Shown: positions 7,947 to 16,555 of the stretch, in pieces | Numbering within the stretch: the stretch's first letter is position 1 | Layout of the letters: each line of letters begins with the position of its first letter | Origin: Niveispirillum sp. SYP-B3756 | GTDB lineage: Bacteria > Pseudomonadota > Alphaproteobacteria > Azospirillales > Azospirillaceae | DNA: 64,000 nucleotides | Direction: 5' to 3' | NCBI RefSeq assembly: GCF_009495745.1 | Contig: NZ_WIDQ01000019.1 | Location: 1-64,000 of the forward strand | The notes under the pieces: generated by a model | Databases searched by the model: none | Told to the model about the DNA's origin: nothing | The model's input: only the letters and a program-made list of their open reading frames with translations | Made by a program: the position numbers and the translations under genes

Positions 7947-9911
7947 TCAGCCAACGGAGGCGAGTTGGAAGTAACCGTTGGTCTCCACAATGCCGATCTG
8001 TTGTACGACGTCGGCATTTGTCAGCCCGGTCAGGGTGACGCTGGCATCAATGCTGCCATCGCCATTCAGGTCCATGTGCCAGGTGGCACCTTTAAAGCCG
8101 TCGGCACCGCCATTAGGGTCCGTCACCAGTACCCGACTGGTGCCAGCAACCCAGCCCCATACTGTCACATTCTCGGTGGCCGCTTTGGAGAAATCGGTGA
8201 TGGTGCTCCAGACGCTGGTGCCGGCCGCACCCGACGCGCCGCGTCCATCAACGAAGAACCGGTCACCACCGCTATTGCCGCTGAGGAAGTTCGACCCGCG
8301 ACCGCCATCAATGATATCGGCACCATCGCCGGCTTGGACGGCATCATTGCCCTCCAAGGAATTGATCAGGTCATTACCTGATGTCCCGATGATGACGTCG
8401 CCGGCACCCGTGCCCGCCAGTGACCATTGCAGGCCGAACCCGCCGGTGGCCGGCGTCGGATCGACGGCGTTGCCGTTCAGCAGCATTTGCCGCGCCTGAT
8501 CGCGCGTCACGGCCACCGCAACCGCCTGATCCAGGAATTGCAGCTTCTCCACCCCGGTCAGGATGTCGGTACCATCGGTACCGCGGTTGTTATGCACGAC
8601 CGTGGTCCGTGTTCCTTCCGTGGTGACCGTGTATTCGCTATATGCCCCGCTGAAGAAGGCAATGTCAGTGCCGCTGCCGCCGAATATCGTGTCGCTGCCG
8701 GCCCCGCCGGTCAACTGGTCGTCACCGGCGTCGCCATACAGCACGTCTGTATCTGCACCACCTTTCAATGTATCGCCCAAAAGCGATCCGAACAGGTAAT
8801 CGATATTTGCGTCACCACTGGAATTGGTGGCGTTCGCCGTTGTCGCAAAAATGAAGTTTGTCGATTGCAATTGCTCCAACCGCACCGTCGGCAATACGAT
8901 CTGGTGCTGATCGTCATCAAGGATATAAGTGAGCGTGATACCCAGATTGTCAGATGTGCTTGCCGCGATTACCTTCAAGGCGTCGAAACTGCTGATACCC
9001 CAGGCCGAAACATCAATACGATCCTCTGACACATTGAAATCAATCAGGGTGTCAATGGCCGTCGTCCTCAAAAAGTTGGACGAGCTGGCATAATAGCCGG
9101 CAACGATAGTGTCGGCACCGGCACCACCATAGATCGTGTTCGCGCCACTTCCCCCACTCAGCCGGTCATTCCCAGAATCACCGAAGAGTTGATCATCGTC
9201 CCCGCCACCATTGATCTGGTCGGCATACAGGGTGCCAAACAAGTAGTCGCTATTGTTACCACCACTGATTGTAAGCCCAGCGGGGTCGTTGTCGAATATA
9301 AAATTCGCAGATGTGATGTTATTTGGTTGTGTGTTTGTTAAAATAATGTATTGCGCATCGCTATCGCTAATGAATTTTAAAGATGATCCTTGATTGTTGA
9401 CTGTCGCTGTCATTATATATTTTAGTGCTTCGAAGCTGCTGATACCCCACGCTGATACATCTATGCGATCTTGTTTTACATCGAAGTCCATTACCGTGTC
9501 GACAGCCGTTGTTTTTAGAAAGCTGGACGACGTTATATAATTTCCGGCCACGACAATGTCAGCGCCAGAACCAGTATAAAGTGTATTGTCGCCGAAACCA
9601 CCAATCAGGCGGTCAGCACCGTCGGCACCTGTCAGCGTGTCGTTGCCGTCTGCCCCGCGCAGTGTGTCGTTTGCCGAACCGCCGATAAGCTGATCATCGT
9701 TCGTGGTCCCGGTTACATCCACGCCAACGCCCGTCATTCCGGAGGCGGAGACTTGGTTCAGCGTGGTGCTGCTTCCGTTTATGGTCACCGGCAGTCCGCT
9801 TTCGGTGACGCTGGTACGTCCAGATTGGCTGTTCAGGATAACAATGACAGGTCCTGTCGCATTGCCGGTGAGCAGTAGGCTGTTTCCGCCAGCGGTAGCA
9901 ATGGTGCTCAT
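7947..9911 (-). CDS. RTX-type calcium-binding repeat exoprotein
   Basis: A 654-aa acidic protein with four blocks of glycine/aspartate nonapeptides (for example GGSANDTL, GADGNDTLTG, GGSGANTIYG, GTSGNDLI) that fold as calcium-binding beta-rolls. Between blocks 1-2 and 2-3 lie two homologous modules of about 100 residues (each with DRIDVSAWGISSF), and a VEKLQFLD segment precedes the last block. It has no Sec signal peptide, which fits export by a type I system through a C-terminal signal; no type I transporter genes are in the window. The start ATG is at 9911. The part encoding the first module (about 9280-9560) is clearly richer in A/T than its duplicate, suggesting transfer or recombination. 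Possible roles are adhesin, biofilm matrix protein or S-layer-like protein; no enzymatic domain is seen. Confidence 0.8.
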   Translation of the reverse strand: MSTIATAGGNSLLLTGNATGPVIVILNSQSGRTSVTESGLPVTINGSSTTLNQVSASGMTGVGVDVTGTTNDDQLIGGSANDTLRGADGNDTLTGADGADRLIGGFGDNTLYTGSGADIVVAGNYITSSSFLKTTAVDTVMDFDVKQDRIDVSAWGISSFEALKYIMTATVNNQGSSLKFISDSDAQYIILTNTQPNNITSANFIFDNDPAGLTISGGNNSDYLFGTLYADQINGGGDDDQLFGDSGNDRLSGGSGANTIYGGAGADTIVAGYYASSSNFLRTTAIDTLIDFNVSEDRIDVSAWGISSFDALKVIAASTSDNLGITLTYILDDDQHQIVLPTVRLEQLQSTNFIFATTANATNSSGDANIDYLFGSLLGDTLKGGADTDVLYGDAGDDQLTGGAGSDTIFGGSGTDIAFFSGAYSEYTVTTEGTRTTVVHNNRGTDGTDILTGVEKLQFLDQAVAVAVTRDQARQMLLNGNAVDPTPATGGFGLQWSLAGTGAGDVIIGTSGNDLINSLEGNDAVQAGDGADIIDGGRGSNFLSGNSGGDRFFVDGRGASGAAGTSVWSTITDFSKAATENVTVWGWVAGTSRVLVTDPNGGADGFKGATWHMDLNGDGSIDASVTLTGLTNADVVQQIGIVETNGYFQLASVG

Positions 9912-10265
9912 TATAGACCCTTTCGCTTGCTAAGCTATGGTTAAAAATACTAAAATAACACTAACTTAATTGCAATTGAATCAAAATGGCTATTTTGTGA
10001 CGCATTATGCAAGAATTTTACCGAATTCCCGGGTGATGGCCCATCGTTCAGATCATATCTTATTGATAAAAATCAAAATATTGGCGCAGGCTTCCGTCAT
10101 CAAACCGGAATTCTGGAAGAGCCAAGTTATTTAAACGGATATTTTTATTGATACTTCGACAAAAATTCTGCTCATCACGCTCCGTGAGCTATCGACGCCA
10201 TATGCCGAAATCCCCCGTCCAGAAAACGGTCCTTTGACGATCACTGTCCAAGTTGCCCGTATATG
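9912..10265. other. AT-rich non-coding region upstream of the RTX gene
   Basis: About 350 bp with no credible gene. It has many A/T runs, unlike the GC-rich surroundings, and should hold the promoter and regulatory sites of the minus-strand RTX gene. No specific operator was recognised. Confidence 0.5.
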
Positions 10266-10292
10266 CCAAGAGCCATGGAACATGGCTCTTGG
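10266..10292. terminator. Strong hairpin between permease and RTX genes
   Basis: A perfect 12-bp stem CCAAGAGCCATG (10266-10277) / CATGGCTCTTGG (10281-10292) has a GAA loop. It is downstream of the minus-strand permease gene and closely resembles the hairpin at 6609-6637, which follows another fucose gene. Confidence 0.5.
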
Positions 10293-10300
10293 TCTTATTC

Positions 10301-10360
10301 CTGGTTTGCCCCCTTAGCGTGGTTTTTCGCCCCTTTTATGTCGTGACCCCAGTCTGGCCC
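10301..10360 (-). repeat. Arm B of an inverted repeat pair flanking the RTX gene
   Basis: Read on the minus strand it matches arm A at 7662-7732. It lies 10 bp past the 3' end of the permease gene. The pair brackets about 2.6 kb containing the RTX gene. Confidence 0.65.
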
Positions 10361-10369
10361 TTTTGCTTT

Positions 10370-11653
10370 TTACGGACGCCTGAAAGCGTACAGCGCGACA
10401 ATGGCAAAACAGAGCAGCGGCAGCAGGAAGGCCATCTGCATGGTGCCCGCCGCCACCGCCACCCAGCCCATCAACGGCGGGCAGATAGCCCCGCCAATGA
10501 TGGCCATGATGATGAAGGAAGAGCCCAACGGCACCAGCGGCCCCAGCTTGTCGATACCGAGTGCGAAAATGGTGGGGAACATCACCGACATGAAAAAGCT
10601 GGTCAGCATCAGCGCGCCGACAGCCACCGGACCGGGGGCAAAGGAGGCCACCGCGCACAGCAGCGCGTTGATCACGGCATAAACGCCAAGCAGTTTGGCC
10701 GGTGCCACCTTGGTCATTAACCCGGTGCCGACAAAGCGGCCGATCATGAACATCACCAGACTGGCCGACAGCATGAAGGCGGCCTGTTTTTCCGGCACTG
10801 AAGGCAGGGCATCCTTCACGAAATCAACGAAGTAGCTCCAGATGCCCACCTGGGCGGCGACATAGAAGAACTGGGCCACCACCGCCATGACCAGGCTGCG
10901 CTGGGACAACAGGCGGCGCACCTGCTGGCCGAACGGCTCCCCCGCCCCCTGTTCAATATCGCCCTTGGGCAGCCGGGTCAGGATCACCGCCAAAGCGATG
11001 AAACCCGCCACCCCGGCCAGCAGCGTATAGGGCAGCCGCACCGTCGCCGCCTCCATGGCACGATAGGCCGCCAGATCGGCCGGTGCCATGGCGGCCAGTG
11101 CCTCTGGTGTGTGTTCCACACCGGAGAAGATCAGCACGCCGCCGATGATGGGGGCGATGAAGGCACCGAACCCGTTGAAGGATTGCGCCAGATTAAGCCG
11201 CTGCGGGGCCCGGCTGGGGTCACCAAAGGCGGCGATATAGGGGTTGGCGGCCGTTTCCAGAAAGGCCGCACCGGCCGCAATAACGAACAAGGCCGTCAGG
11301 AACAGGCCATAGGTCTGAACATAAGAAGCGGGCAGGAACAGCAGGGCACCCGCTGCATAAAAGCTCAAGCCGGTGATGATAGCCGCCTTATAGCCAAACC
11401 GCCGCATCACCAGCCCCGCCGGCAAGGCCATGACGAAATAGCCGATATAGAAAACGAACTGGATGAAACCCGCCTGCATCCTGTCCAGACCCAGTGCTTT
11501 CTGGAAATGGCGGATCAGAATATCGTTAAAGTTGTTGGCAAGTGCCCACAGAAAAAACAGGCTGACCACCAGGGCAAAGCCCCAGCGATAGCCGCTGGTA
11601 ATGAAGGGTGCCGGGCCATGCCCCGCAATCCCGGACTTTTCCTCTCCTGACAT
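10370..11653 (-). CDS. fucP: FucP-type sugar:proton symporter (MFS)
   Basis: A 427-aa inner-membrane transporter of the FucP/glucose-galactose permease group of the major facilitator superfamily. It has about twelve hydrophobic segments. The early part reads FLWALANNFNDILIRHFQKAL and the middle FLETAANPYIAAFGDPSRAPQRLNLAQSFNGFG, both very characteristic of FucP. I chose ATG 11653 because the minus strand carries a GGAG 9 nt before it; an upstream in-frame start at 11713 has no such site. Its substrate is inferred to be L-fucose because the catabolic operon lies 2.7 kb away. The C-terminus ends in a short basic tail (YAFRRP). Confidence 0.85.
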   Translation of the reverse strand: MSGEEKSGIAGHGPAPFITSGYRWGFALVVSLFFLWALANNFNDILIRHFQKALGLDRMQAGFIQFVFYIGYFVMALPAGLVMRRFGYKAAIITGLSFYAAGALLFLPASYVQTYGLFLTALFVIAAGAAFLETAANPYIAAFGDPSRAPQRLNLAQSFNGFGAFIAPIIGGVLIFSGVEHTPEALAAMAPADLAAYRAMEAATVRLPYTLLAGVAGFIALAVILTRLPKGDIEQGAGEPFGQQVRRLLSQRSLVMAVVAQFFYVAAQVGIWSYFVDFVKDALPSVPEKQAAFMLSASLVMFMIGRFVGTGLMTKVAPAKLLGVYAVINALLCAVASFAPGPVAVGALMLTSFFMSVMFPTIFALGIDKLGPLVPLGSSFIIMAIIGGAICPPLMGWVAVAAGTMQMAFLLPLLCFAIVALYAFRRP

Positions 11654-11865
11654 AACGGCCGTCTCCTGGCTCTTTTTTGCATGGGGAAAATCAACAATGG
11701 CGATGATTTTCAATACATGGGCCGCCTCCCCGTTCAGACGGGTGGGCCGCAGCGGCAGCGCCGCCGGTTCATGCCCTCTGGTTCCTGGTGTTATCCTGCG
11801 ACAAATTTTCAGCCTGTTCGCAGATAATCACCTTCATCACGGGCTCCGCTTATTGCTGGTCACCC

Positions 11866-11895
11866 GATATATCATATATGGAAATAACTTCTCAC
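11866..11895. promoter_or_regulatory. Candidate shared operator upstream of permease gene
   Basis: An AT-rich patch (GATATATCATATATGG then AAATAACTTCTCA) resembles the site at 2041-2065 when that is read on the opposite strand. It could bind the same IclR protein. Confidence 0.3.
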
Positions 11896-11959
11896 ATACA
11901 AAATTTAGAACAAGCCGTCCCCTTGTCAGGGCGGGCTATCAAGCATAGCGCCGTTCCCC

Positions 11960-12062
11960 AACGCGCCTGCCGCTGCCTCCGGCAGCTTGGAGGCCGGCGA
12001 CCGCCGGCTCAGCACCCCCATGGGCGCGTAAGCCAAGGGTGCCTGAGGGAACGCAAAATCTC
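11960..12062 (-). repeat. Dispersed intergenic repeat, copy 2
   Basis: On the minus strand it starts with GGAGATTTTGCGTTCCCTCA, continues with CTTGGCTTACGCGCCCATGG and ends with GGCGGTCGCCGGCCTCCAA. This is the fullest match to copy 4. It occupies much of the 536-bp gap between the permease and the lasso-B2-like gene. The rest of that gap (12063-12189) shows nothing recognisable. Confidence 0.7.
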
Positions 12063-12189
12063 CTCCGCCTGCCATGGCGCAATCCGGCAAGGCAGCGGCG
12101 ATGGCCGGCGGCAACCCGTTGGATTGCAAAGGTTAGGCTTGGGGAGCCCGTCGGGTGGATGCGTCTCTGTCAGGTTGTGGGGGCTGCGC

Positions 12190-12645
12190 TCAGGTCACGA
12201 ACACCGAAATCGGACGAAAGCGGGGCATCTGTTCCCCGCCGGTGACCATTGTTCCCTGGCACAGGCTCCAGGCGTGGGCGGTAAGGTTGCCGCTCCCATC
12301 CTTTGCCACGCCTAAATGCACCTGGACCCCATGGCCACGGCGACGCAGCATGAGGGCCGCTGCGAAAGCCTGTTGCAGGCAAACGGCCCGAAATGGAGCA
12401 ACCGAGGCGGCGCGGCGCACAGCATCCCTGACAAGGAGTACCGACGGAATTGCCACTGCACCCCCGTCCTCTTCCTGCAGCACGCCCCCCCGATCCAGCC
12501 GCAGCCCCAGCCGCTGCGTGGCGCGCTGGAAGGGCAGCAGGACCAGCACAACCCGGACGAACGCCAGAAGGGCAAAGGCTTCAACAGCCAGCCGCCGCTC
12601 GGCCGCTGTCAGGGTCAGTGCCCGACGGAATTTGCGTACTATCAT
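12190..12645 (-). CDS. Lasso peptide B2-type transglutaminase-like protease homologue (orphan)
   Basis: A 151-aa protein of the lasso peptide biosynthesis B2 family (transglutaminase-like cysteine protease fold). The catalytic Cys is in VCLQQAFAAALMLRRRG and the His in LTAHAWSL; a GVAKDGSGN turn lies between them. In lasso pathways B2 removes the leader peptide with help from a B1 (PqqD-like) protein, and a C protein closes the ring. Neither B1 nor C is visible nearby. ATG 12645 has GGAAGG 6 nt upstream and overlaps the stop of a 45-codon ORF (ATGA). It is probably the last gene of a minus-strand unit. What it cuts is unknown. Confidence 0.75.
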   Translation of the reverse strand: MIVRKFRRALTLTAAERRLAVEAFALLAFVRVVLVLLPFQRATQRLGLRLDRGGVLQEEDGGAVAIPSVLLVRDAVRRAASVAPFRAVCLQQAFAAALMLRRRGHGVQVHLGVAKDGSGNLTAHAWSLCQGTMVTGGEQMPRFRPISVFVT

Positions 12646-12779
12646 GGCGTGCCTTCCCACAATACCGGCGCATAACGGTTGACGGCGGGATAGAGACGGC
12701 CCCCGCCGATGAAACCCTGACAGGTCTCTTCACCCAGTCGATAAGCCTCCTTTATCCCGTGGGCAAGCGTCTGCTGCAT
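12642..12779 (-). CDS. Small ORF translationally coupled to the B2-like gene
   Basis: A 45-aa frame starting MQQTLAHGIKEAYRLGEETC and ending NRYAPVLWEGTP. Its TGA overlaps the ATG of the B2 homologue. It has Cys at 20, a GGG turn and an aromatic C-terminal half, and could be a modified-peptide precursor or a remnant of a longer gene (its frame continues only a little upstream before a stop). There is no good ribosome-binding site, and the ring-forming Asp/Glu at core position 7-9 expected of a lasso peptide is not seen. Confidence 0.35.
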   Translation of the reverse strand: MQQTLAHGIKEAYRLGEETCQGFIGGGRLYPAVNRYAPVLWEGTP

Positions 12780-12965
12780 CCGGATGCGGCCGATGGGCAG
12801 CCATGGTTCAAGCGCGATAAGGGATCATACCAGGCGCCAGCGGGGGCAGCATCCGGCACCGGTCCCGGCGGCAAGTCACCCGACCTGAGGGCCCCTGTCA
12901 CCAGGGCCCGGCGCCTATACAGGCCGGAAAATGGTGGTTCTCCCGGTTTTCTCGCCCCTGCCCCT

Positions 12966-13631
12966 TCAGCGTTTCGCCAGCTTGGTTTCCACCTGGGCCA
13001 GCACCGCCTTGATTTCCTCCCGCCGGCCGGCATCGGCGACTTCACGGCCCGGACGGGGGGCCGCCGCCAGCGCATGGTTCAACACGTCGCGGGCCTTGGC
13101 ATAATCCCCCTGGCGGAACAGGAAATCGCCGTAGAAATAGTTGGGGTCAATCCCGTCGGGATTTTGCGCCAGCGCCTTTTCCAGATAGGCCTTTGCCTTC
13201 TTGTCGCTGCCAAAGCCGATGGGGAAACCCGGCACCTGATAATAGAGGCTGCCGAGCGAGGTATTGACGGAGCCATCCAGCACGGTGGCGTCAATTTTCT
13301 CCGCACTTTCCAGTCTGGTCCGGGCTTCCTTGACCAGCGAAAGCGCCCCCATGCCGCCCTTGATGCCGGCCTCCGACGACAGGATGATGGCTTCCCAGAC
13401 CAGCGGTTCGGCCTTGCCGGGATAGCTGGTGACCAGCGTTTTCGCCTGCGCGGCCAGCGCCTCCATGCCGGAAAGCTGCGCCTCCTCGCCCTTGACCTCA
13501 TATTTCACATGGGCCCAGCCGCTTTGCAGCTCGGCGATCCGGGCATCCAGGGCCGGATCGGCCGACGCAGCGGCGGAGCCGGCCAGCAGCAGGGACAGGG
13601 TGGCCAGGATCAGTTTCTTGTCAACGCGCAT
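12966..13631 (-). CDS. Secreted TPR-like protein
   Basis: A 221-aa protein starting MRVDKKLILATLSLLLAGSA, a Sec signal peptide probably cut after SAAASA. The remainder is helical, with TPR-like repeats (KAKAYLEKALAQNPDG; DPNYFYGDFLFRQGDYAKARDVLNHALAA). It starts 10 nt inside the SDR gene (overlap) and is the last gene of the ligase/oxidase operon. A periplasmic helper or scaffold role is likely. An upstream in-frame start at 13751 lies inside the SDR gene and would bury the signal peptide, so it was not used. Confidence 0.75.
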   Translation of the reverse strand: MRVDKKLILATLSLLLAGSAAASADPALDARIAELQSGWAHVKYEVKGEEAQLSGMEALAAQAKTLVTSYPGKAEPLVWEAIILSSEAGIKGGMGALSLVKEARTRLESAEKIDATVLDGSVNTSLGSLYYQVPGFPIGFGSDKKAKAYLEKALAQNPDGIDPNYFYGDFLFRQGDYAKARDVLNHALAAAPRPGREVADAGRREEIKAVLAQVETKLAKR

Positions 13632-14436
13632 GGTTTTCCTCCCGGATCGGGGTAGTGGTGGCGACACTGGGTGTCGGATGGGTGAACAGGCCGGCGGCCT
13701 TGGCGTCATTGCCGGCCAGCGCCCGGTCAACCAGACCGGGGAACAGGGCATTCAGGCGGGTGAAAAAGGCTTCCGGCCAGCCGATGATTGTTTCGGCCTT
13801 GCCCGTCTGGGCGGCCGACAGAATGCGGCGGGCAACATGGATCGGGTCATCCAATGTCATGCCGGTCAATTCCGCAAAGCGCTGCACCAGCGGCCCGTTA
13901 AAGCCGGTGCGCACGGCGCGGGGTGCCACATGGCAAACTGTGATGCCGGTTCCCCGCACCTCCCGCCGCAGGGCCTGGCTGAACCCTTTCAGCCCGGCCT
14001 TGGCGCTGGAATAGCCGGCGAAATGCGCGAAATTGATCGAACCGAAGACGGAGCCGACATTGACGATATGGCCATGGCCCCGCTGTTTCATCATCGGCAG
14101 CACGGCCTGCGCCAGGGTCACCGGCGCCACCAGATTGACCAGATAATCGGCCGCCAGATCGGCGGGGTGCTGGCCCTCCAGCGGGCCGAAATATTGCCGG
14201 CCGGCGATGTTGAACAGCATTTGCGGGGCCAGCAGCCGGGCCTGTTCGGCGGCCAGCGCGATGCCGGCCGGGGTCGACAGGTCGGCACGGATATGCCGGC
14301 CCGGCATTTCCCCCCGGCCCAGCGTGGTGACCTGGGCGCCCCGGTTGCGCAGCAGGCTGACCAGGGGCGACCCGATGCCACCGGCCCCGCCGGTGACCAG
14401 GACGGTTCGCCCTTCCAGGCTTTCCTCATGCGACAT
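13621..14436 (-). CDS. SDR family oxidoreductase in ligase/oxidase operon
   Basis: A 271-aa short-chain dehydrogenase with the NAD(P) motif TGGAGGIG near residue 16, catalytic Ser in VNVGSVFGS and YSSAKAGLKGF with the Tyr/Lys pair. Its C-terminal part is longer than in simple SDRs. It overlaps the upstream ligase-oxidase gene by 11 bp and the downstream TPR gene by 11 bp, so the four genes form one translation-coupled unit. It probably reduces or oxidises an aldehyde, ketone or alcohol made by the oxidase; the substrate is unknown. Confidence 0.82.
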   Translation of the reverse strand: MSHEESLEGRTVLVTGGAGGIGSPLVSLLRNRGAQVTTLGRGEMPGRHIRADLSTPAGIALAAEQARLLAPQMLFNIAGRQYFGPLEGQHPADLAADYLVNLVAPVTLAQAVLPMMKQRGHGHIVNVGSVFGSINFAHFAGYSSAKAGLKGFSQALRREVRGTGITVCHVAPRAVRTGFNGPLVQRFAELTGMTLDDPIHVARRILSAAQTGKAETIIGWPEAFFTRLNALFPGLVDRALAGNDAKAAGLFTHPTPSVATTTPIREENHAR

Positions 14437-16555
14437 GGCGCACCTCTTGCGACGGGCGGCTGTGGGGGATGGCGCGGAACAGGTCTGCGAACAGACCGAA
14501 GACGCAGTTCGCCATGGTGATGATCGCCTGCTGGTCGCGCGGATCGATCACCTGATTCATCAGCGTGCGGAAGAATTCCATATGCTGGATATCCAGCGAC
14601 CCATGGCTGGTCAGATAGGTGAAGCAGCTTTTCGGCAGGTTCAGGGATTTGCGCACCGCCTCCGCCCCATGGGTGGCGATGGCGGTGCTAGTGCCTTCCA
14701 GCACATAGACCATGCCGAAGAAGCCGGCCGCATTCTCTTCCCGGATGAAGCGATAGGCTGTGTCCACCATGGCCTGGGTGGCCGCGCGCGGCGTGCCATG
14801 ACGCACGGCCTCTGCATCACCGCCGGCATGGCGGATATCATTGAGGATCCATTCCTCGTGCCCTTCCTCCTCCTCGATATATTCATCAAGCGCGGGGATC
14901 AGCCATGTCTGGTCAGGACGCAGCGCGACGCGGGCGGCGCGCATCAGCGGCACGGTGTGTTTCACATGGTGATAGGCCTCTGTCAGATAGGCGATATAGG
15001 TGTCCAGGCTGATCCGCCCGGTCAGGCCATCTTGGATCTGCGGTACGGACAGCAGGGCCAGACGCGCCGGCTCCGTCTCCGTCACCAGACGGTCGAAGAA
15101 GGGTTGGGGCATGGGGGCTTCATCCTCATCCGGGGAAAGCAGGGCGGCATGGGCGGCGGCGATGACATCGCGGCGCGGCCGGCCATTAGCGGTCAGTTGC
15201 CCGTTCAGGGGCGTGAAGGCGGCCACCGCCTGCCAGCGGGCGACCCTGGCATAGGGCGGTAAGGCCCCATTGGCCCGCGCCACGGCCAGGGACAGGGCTG
15301 CCGCATCCTGGCCGAACCGGCTGGGCACGATCAGCGCCGTCAGATCCGCCCGCCCATCGCCGAACAGCGCCGCCTGCAGGATTTCCGGCTGAGCGGTCAG
15401 TTCGGATTCCACCCATTCCGGGGCGATATTGCGGCCGAAACTATTGATGATGACATTGCGCGACCGGCCCTGGATGGACAGGAAACCGTCACCATCCAGG
15501 CTGCCCAGATCGGCGGTGGCGATGCGGGCGGGGGCGGCCGCGCCGCCGACATAACCCAGAAAGGCATGGTTGTTGAGGCTGACCTCCCCCGTGGCCGGGT
15601 CAATCTCCAGGTGCAGATGCGGCAGCACGCGGCCAACACTGCCGACCCGGTTGGCCGCAGGCGTGTTCAGCGCCACCACCGACCCGCATTCCGACAGGCC
15701 ATAACCCTGATAGACGGGCAGGCCCAACATGCCGGCCTGGGCCAGCAGGGACGGTGCCACCCGCGCCCCACCCACGGCCACCAGCCGCAGATCGGGCAGG
15801 AAGCGCCCGCCCTGGGCTATCGCCGCCATCAGGCCACGCAGCAGTTCCGGCACCAGGATGATACTGTTGGCCCGCAGGATGGAAAGGGCAGCAAGAAGCC
15901 GGGCGAAATCCGGCTGGAACGGCTGTTCCAGCCCCAGCGTGGTGGGGGACACGGCCAGATAATGACCGCCGGCCAGCAGCGTGCAGTAAAGCCCCGCCAC
16001 ATTTTCCAGCAGCACCGGCAAAGGCAGGATGGCGACATGCCGGCCGGCATAATCGGCCCCTATCACCTGCACCAGGGAGGTGGCCACCTGCTCCAGCCCG
16101 GCGGCGGACAGGCAGACACCCTTGGGTGCCCCCGTCGTGCCCGAGGTATAGGTGATGTTGGCCGTACCGGCCGGCAAGGCGACCGGCGCATGACCCAGGC
16201 GCTGGAGATAGAGCATCTCCTCACCCACTGGCAGGGTCACTGCACCCGGCACCGCCTTGTCCGTCACCAGCCAGCCGGCCCCGGCATCGCCCAACGCATG
16301 GCGGCGCTGGTCCGCGGTGAAGAAACCCGGCAGCGGCAGCGACGGTGCGCCCAGTTGCAGCAGGGCCAGATCCAACAGCGCCCAGGCGGCAGAATTACTG
16401 GCCTCCACCGCCACGGGCTGCTGCCCATCACCGATGATGCCGTGCAGATCGGCGGCCAACTGGTCCACGGCCCCGGCCAGTGCCCCATAGGTCCAGTCAT
16501 TGATGGCGGGTTGATCCGGGGCATGGGTCCGGAGGGCGGAAAGAACGCGGCTCAT
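14426..16555 (-). CDS. Fusion: adenylate-forming acyl ligase + haem-oxygenase-like di-iron oxidase
   Basis: A 709-aa two-domain enzyme. Residues 1 to about 475 are an AMP-dependent synthetase/ligase: TYTSGTTGAPKG at 135-146, then YQGYGLSECGSV and the late GRSRNVIINSFGRNIAPEWVE. Residues about 482-709 are a TenA/haem-oxygenase-like helical domain with the metal-ligand pattern of di-iron oxidases: a Glu/His pair in YLTEAYHHVKH, EEEGHEEW, VLEGTS and SHGSLDIQHMEFF. ATG 16555 overlaps the stop of the hemolysin-type gene (ATGA). The ligase would activate a fatty or amino acid and the oxidase would act on it or its product (family members cleave C-C bonds, N-oxygenate or make alkenes). The substrate is unknown. 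This is the core enzyme of the operon. Confidence 0.8.
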   Translation of the reverse strand: MSRVLSALRTHAPDQPAINDWTYGALAGAVDQLAADLHGIIGDGQQPVAVEASNSAAWALLDLALLQLGAPSLPLPGFFTADQRRHALGDAGAGWLVTDKAVPGAVTLPVGEEMLYLQRLGHAPVALPAGTANITYTSGTTGAPKGVCLSAAGLEQVATSLVQVIGADYAGRHVAILPLPVLLENVAGLYCTLLAGGHYLAVSPTTLGLEQPFQPDFARLLAALSILRANSIILVPELLRGLMAAIAQGGRFLPDLRLVAVGGARVAPSLLAQAGMLGLPVYQGYGLSECGSVVALNTPAANRVGSVGRVLPHLHLEIDPATGEVSLNNHAFLGYVGGAAAPARIATADLGSLDGDGFLSIQGRSRNVIINSFGRNIAPEWVESELTAQPEILQAALFGDGRADLTALIVPSRFGQDAAALSLAVARANGALPPYARVARWQAVAAFTPLNGQLTANGRPRRDVIAAAHAALLSPDEDEAPMPQPFFDRLVTETEPARLALLSVPQIQDGLTGRISLDTYIAYLTEAYHHVKHTVPLMRAARVALRPDQTWLIPALDEYIEEEEGHEEWILNDIRHAGGDAEAVRHGTPRAATQAMVDTAYRFIREENAAGFFGMVYVLEGTSTAIATHGAEAVRKSLNLPKSCFTYLTSHGSLDIQHMEFFRTLMNQVIDPRDQQAIITMANCVFGLFADLFRAIPHSRPSQEVRHVA

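Noticed and set aside
12642..12779. Classical lasso peptide precursor
   Set aside because: No Asp/Glu at core position 7-9 after a plausible leader end, and no cyclase gene nearby. Kept only as an unknown small ORF.
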